Shown here: piece after piece, positions 62,243-64,000 of the stretch | How the letters are laid out: each line of letters opens with the position of its first letter | How positions within the stretch are numbered: the stretch's first letter is position 1 | Assembly (NCBI RefSeq): GCF_014648035.1 | Contig: NZ_BMQI01000006.1 | Coordinates: 1-64,000, forward strand | From: Shewanella algicola | GTDB lineage: Bacteria; Pseudomonadota; Gammaproteobacteria; Enterobacterales; Shewanellaceae | Direction of reading: 5' to 3' | Length of the DNA: 64,000 bases | Program-made: the position numbers and the translations under genes | Notes under the pieces: model-generated | Told to the model about the DNA's origin: nothing | The model's input: the letters and a program-made list of their open reading frames with translations, nothing else | Database searches by the model: none

Positions 62243-63307
62243 TCAACCTTGAAGCTTATTCTTCTTGGCTAAAAGCTCGTTTCTGACAATTTCAGCACCG
62301 GCAGTTAAGGCGTTAATTTTGTCTGTGGCTACTTGATGCGATAACGGCGCCATGCCGCAATTGGTGCAAGGGTAGAGCTTGTCTGCATCAACAAATTGCA
62401 GGGCTTTGCGTAACGTGTCTGCCACTTCCTCTGGTGTTTCTATGGTATTGCTTGCCACGTCAATCGCGCCAACCATGACTTTTTTACCGCGAATGAGTTC
62501 AAGCAGTTCTATTGGCACATGAGAGTTGTGGCATTCGAGTGAGATGATATCGATACTCGATTGTTGCAGTTTAGGAAACGCTTGCTCATATTGACGCCAC
62601 TCTGATCCTAAGGATTTTTTCCAGTCGGTATTGGCTTTTATGCCATAGCCATAACATATATGTACCGCTGTTTCGCATTTAAGGCCTTCTATGGCTCGTT
62701 CTAAACATGCAATGCCCCAATCATTCACCTCATCAAAAAACACGTTAAATGCTGGTTCATCAAATTGAATAATATCCACTCCCGCAGCCTCTAATTCTCT
62801 GGCTTCTTGATTGAGTATTTTGGCAAATTCCCAGGCAAGTTTTTCGCGACTTTTGTAATGGTCATCAAAAAGTGTATCTATCATGGTCATGGGGCCAGGT
62901 AGCGCCCATTTAATTGGTTGTGTGGTTTGCTGGCGTAAAAACTTGGCGTCTTCAACAAAGACTGACTTTTGCCGACTCACAGGCCCCACAACGGTAGGGA
63001 CGCTGGCATCATAGCGATCACGAATTTTAACGGTTTTACGTTTTTGAAAATCAACACCGTTGAGGTGTTCAATAAAGGTGGTGACAAAGTGTTGCCGTGT
63101 TTGCTCGCCATCGCTAACAATATTTATGCCTGCTTGCTGTTGGTCGTGTAATGACAAACGCAGCGCATCTTGTTTGCCAACAACTAACTCGTCACCTTGT
63201 AATTTCCAGGGGGACCACAGTGTTTCAGGTTCGGCCAGCCATAAAGGTTTAGGCAAACTGCCAGCTGTTGAAGTCGGTAATAGTGTGTTTTTAAGGTGTG
63301 TTTTCAT
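62243..63307 (-). CDS. mesD: Core methionine synthase, cobalamin-independent type (MesD-like)
   Basis: A 354-residue enzyme equal to the C-terminal catalytic half of MetE, lacking its N-terminal half. Zinc ligands can be placed at HICYGYG (His, Cys), ISLECHNS (Glu) and YPCTNCG (Cys). The start KTHLKNTLLPTSTAGSLPKP is typical. Its upstream neighbour is a DUF1852 protein, the MesX partner known in Acinetobacter to be needed with MesD for oxygen-dependent methionine synthesis. They form one operon. Confidence 0.88.
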   Translation of the reverse strand: MKTHLKNTLLPTSTAGSLPKPLWLAEPETLWSPWKLQGDELVVGKQDALRLSLHDQQQAGINIVSDGEQTRQHFVTTFIEHLNGVDFQKRKTVKIRDRYDASVPTVVGPVSRQKSVFVEDAKFLRQQTTQPIKWALPGPMTMIDTLFDDHYKSREKLAWEFAKILNQEARELEAAGVDIIQFDEPAFNVFFDEVNDWGIACLERAIEGLKCETAVHICYGYGIKANTDWKKSLGSEWRQYEQAFPKLQQSSIDIISLECHNSHVPIELLELIRGKKVMVGAIDVASNTIETPEEVADTLRKALQFVDADKLYPCTNCGMAPLSHQVATDKINALTAGAEIVRNELLAKKNKLQG

Positions 63308-63363
63308 AGTATTAATGCCATCAATTGGGGTTAACGGTTAACCTGGGTTATTAAGCCTAGCGA

Positions 63364-64000
63364 TTACGCATAATGAGCAGTCCATTGCTCAAGCACTGCC
63401 TGGTAGGGCTTAATGAAGTGCTCCGCTGCAAATTTGCCTTGCGCACTTGCCAGTTGGCTACGTTCGGCGCGATCGTAAACAATCTGAGTGAGTGAATGAT
63501 CGAGGTTATTTAAGTTCGGTTGATAGCATTTGCCTGCCACGGCATTAGCATTATAAATCTCAGGTCGGTAGATTTTTTGAAAGGTGCCCATGGTGCTAAT
63601 GGTACTTATTAGCTCAAGGTGGCTGTAGTCATTGAGTAAATCACCCACAAAATAAAACGCGAGCGGCGCAACACTATTGGGCGGCATAAAGTAGCGTACC
63701 TGTAACCCCATTTTTTGGAAATATTGCTCAGTTAACGACGACTCATTGGGCAGGTATTCAACCCCTAATACCGGATGCTGATTTTCAGTGCGTTGATAGG
63801 TTTTGTTATCGGAAACACTGAGGCAGATAACCGGTGGCTTAGCAAAGTGCTGTTTGTAAACATCTGAATTCACAAAAGACTTAAATAGCTTGCCATGCAG
63901 TTCGCCAAAGTCAGTTGGAATACTAAATTGCGCTTGGTCTTTGTTATGTTCTGGCAGTAAGACGCTAAAGTCGTAATCGCGTAAATAAGATGAAAAGTTA
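63364..64000 (-). CDS. mesX: DUF1852 protein, MesX-like partner of MesD (partial)
   Basis: A coding frame entering from the right edge and ending at 63364; the N-terminal part lies outside the window. The 212 residues visible here include SSYLRDYDFSVLLPEHNK, FSIPTDFGELHGKLFKSFV, and GLQVRYFMPPNSVAPLAFYF, characteristic of DUF1852/MesX. In Acinetobacter, MesX is a putative oxygenase required by MesD. It precedes mesD by 56 bases and is translated first. Confidence 0.88.
   Translation of the reverse strand, partial: NFSSYLRDYDFSVLLPEHNKDQAQFSIPTDFGELHGKLFKSFVNSDVYKQHFAKPPVICLSVSDNKTYQRTENQHPVLGVEYLPNESSLTEQYFQKMGLQVRYFMPPNSVAPLAFYFVGDLLNDYSHLELISTISTMGTFQKIYRPEIYNANAVAGKCYQPNLNNLDHSLTQIVYDRAERSQLASAQGKFAAEHFIKPYQAVLEQWTAHYA

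Noticed and set aside
1..64000. Possible prophage, CRISPR array, integron or plasmid origin
   Set aside because: No integrase, phage structural gene, repeat-spacer pattern, attC-like site or replication initiator was seen in either strand.

Overview
The window looks like chromosomal DNA of a marine gammaproteobacterium, most probably a Shewanella. The base composition is AT-leaning. Supporting genes are cbpA-cbpM, a Calx-beta multihaem c-cytochrome lipoprotein, two BCCT betaine-type carriers plus a ProXWV importer, several c-di-GMP proteins, and the MesD/MesX methionine synthase pair. I saw no rRNA, tRNA, CRISPR array, prophage or intact insertion sequence. The genus is inferred from gene content and protein style, not from a search.

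Layout. 0-8.4 kb: a PAS histidine kinase cut off near the left edge, divergent from a tight seven-gene operon. The operon encodes an 81-residue protein with a twin-arginine-like motif, a polytopic membrane protein, a Tat-exported metallo-beta-lactamase-fold protein, a CobW-type GTPase fused to an unknown N-terminal domain, and ExbB, ExbD and TonB. I cannot assign this operon to a described system and rank it as the best candidate for novelty. 8.6-16.8 kb: an NhaC antiporter, two paralogous BCCT carriers, a membrane-anchored EEP-fold hydrolase, and cbpA-cbpM behind a perfect FNR-type palindrome. 16.8-22.7 kb: a DEDDh exonuclease with a cNMP/CBS/DUF294 protein, a CMD-family protein, and a helical protein paired with an ABC1/UbiB kinase. 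23-27.9 kb: a Cache chemoreceptor, a small membrane protein, and the five-haem Calx-beta lipoprotein.

28-34.8 kb: a tyrS remnant, small orphan genes, a methyltransferase, and a FIST sensor coupled to a degenerate GGDEF-EAL protein. 34.9-38.2 kb: proXWV on the minus strand, with a terminator-like hairpin between proX and proW. 38.7-41 kb: a small membrane protein, a dead OprO/P-type porin, nnrD and a guanine deaminase remnant. 41-57.8 kb: oxidoreductases and transporters mixed with five intact local regulators (three LysR, one AraC, one TetR) and one dead LysR gene; this includes a PACE efflux pump, a Dps and a secreted phospholipase-A2-like protein. 57.8-64 kb: two copies of a MITE-like repeat around an AGCS symporter, a RegB/RegA-like two-component system whose kinase carries a Met/His-rich loop, and mesD-mesX running off the right edge.

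How it fits together. Compatible-solute uptake (two BCCT, ProXWV), Na+/H+ exchange (NhaC) and Na+/amino-acid symport (AGCS) suit a saline habitat. c-di-GMP turnover appears at two loci. Four gene remnants and two MITE-like copies mark where the chromosome has been remodelled.
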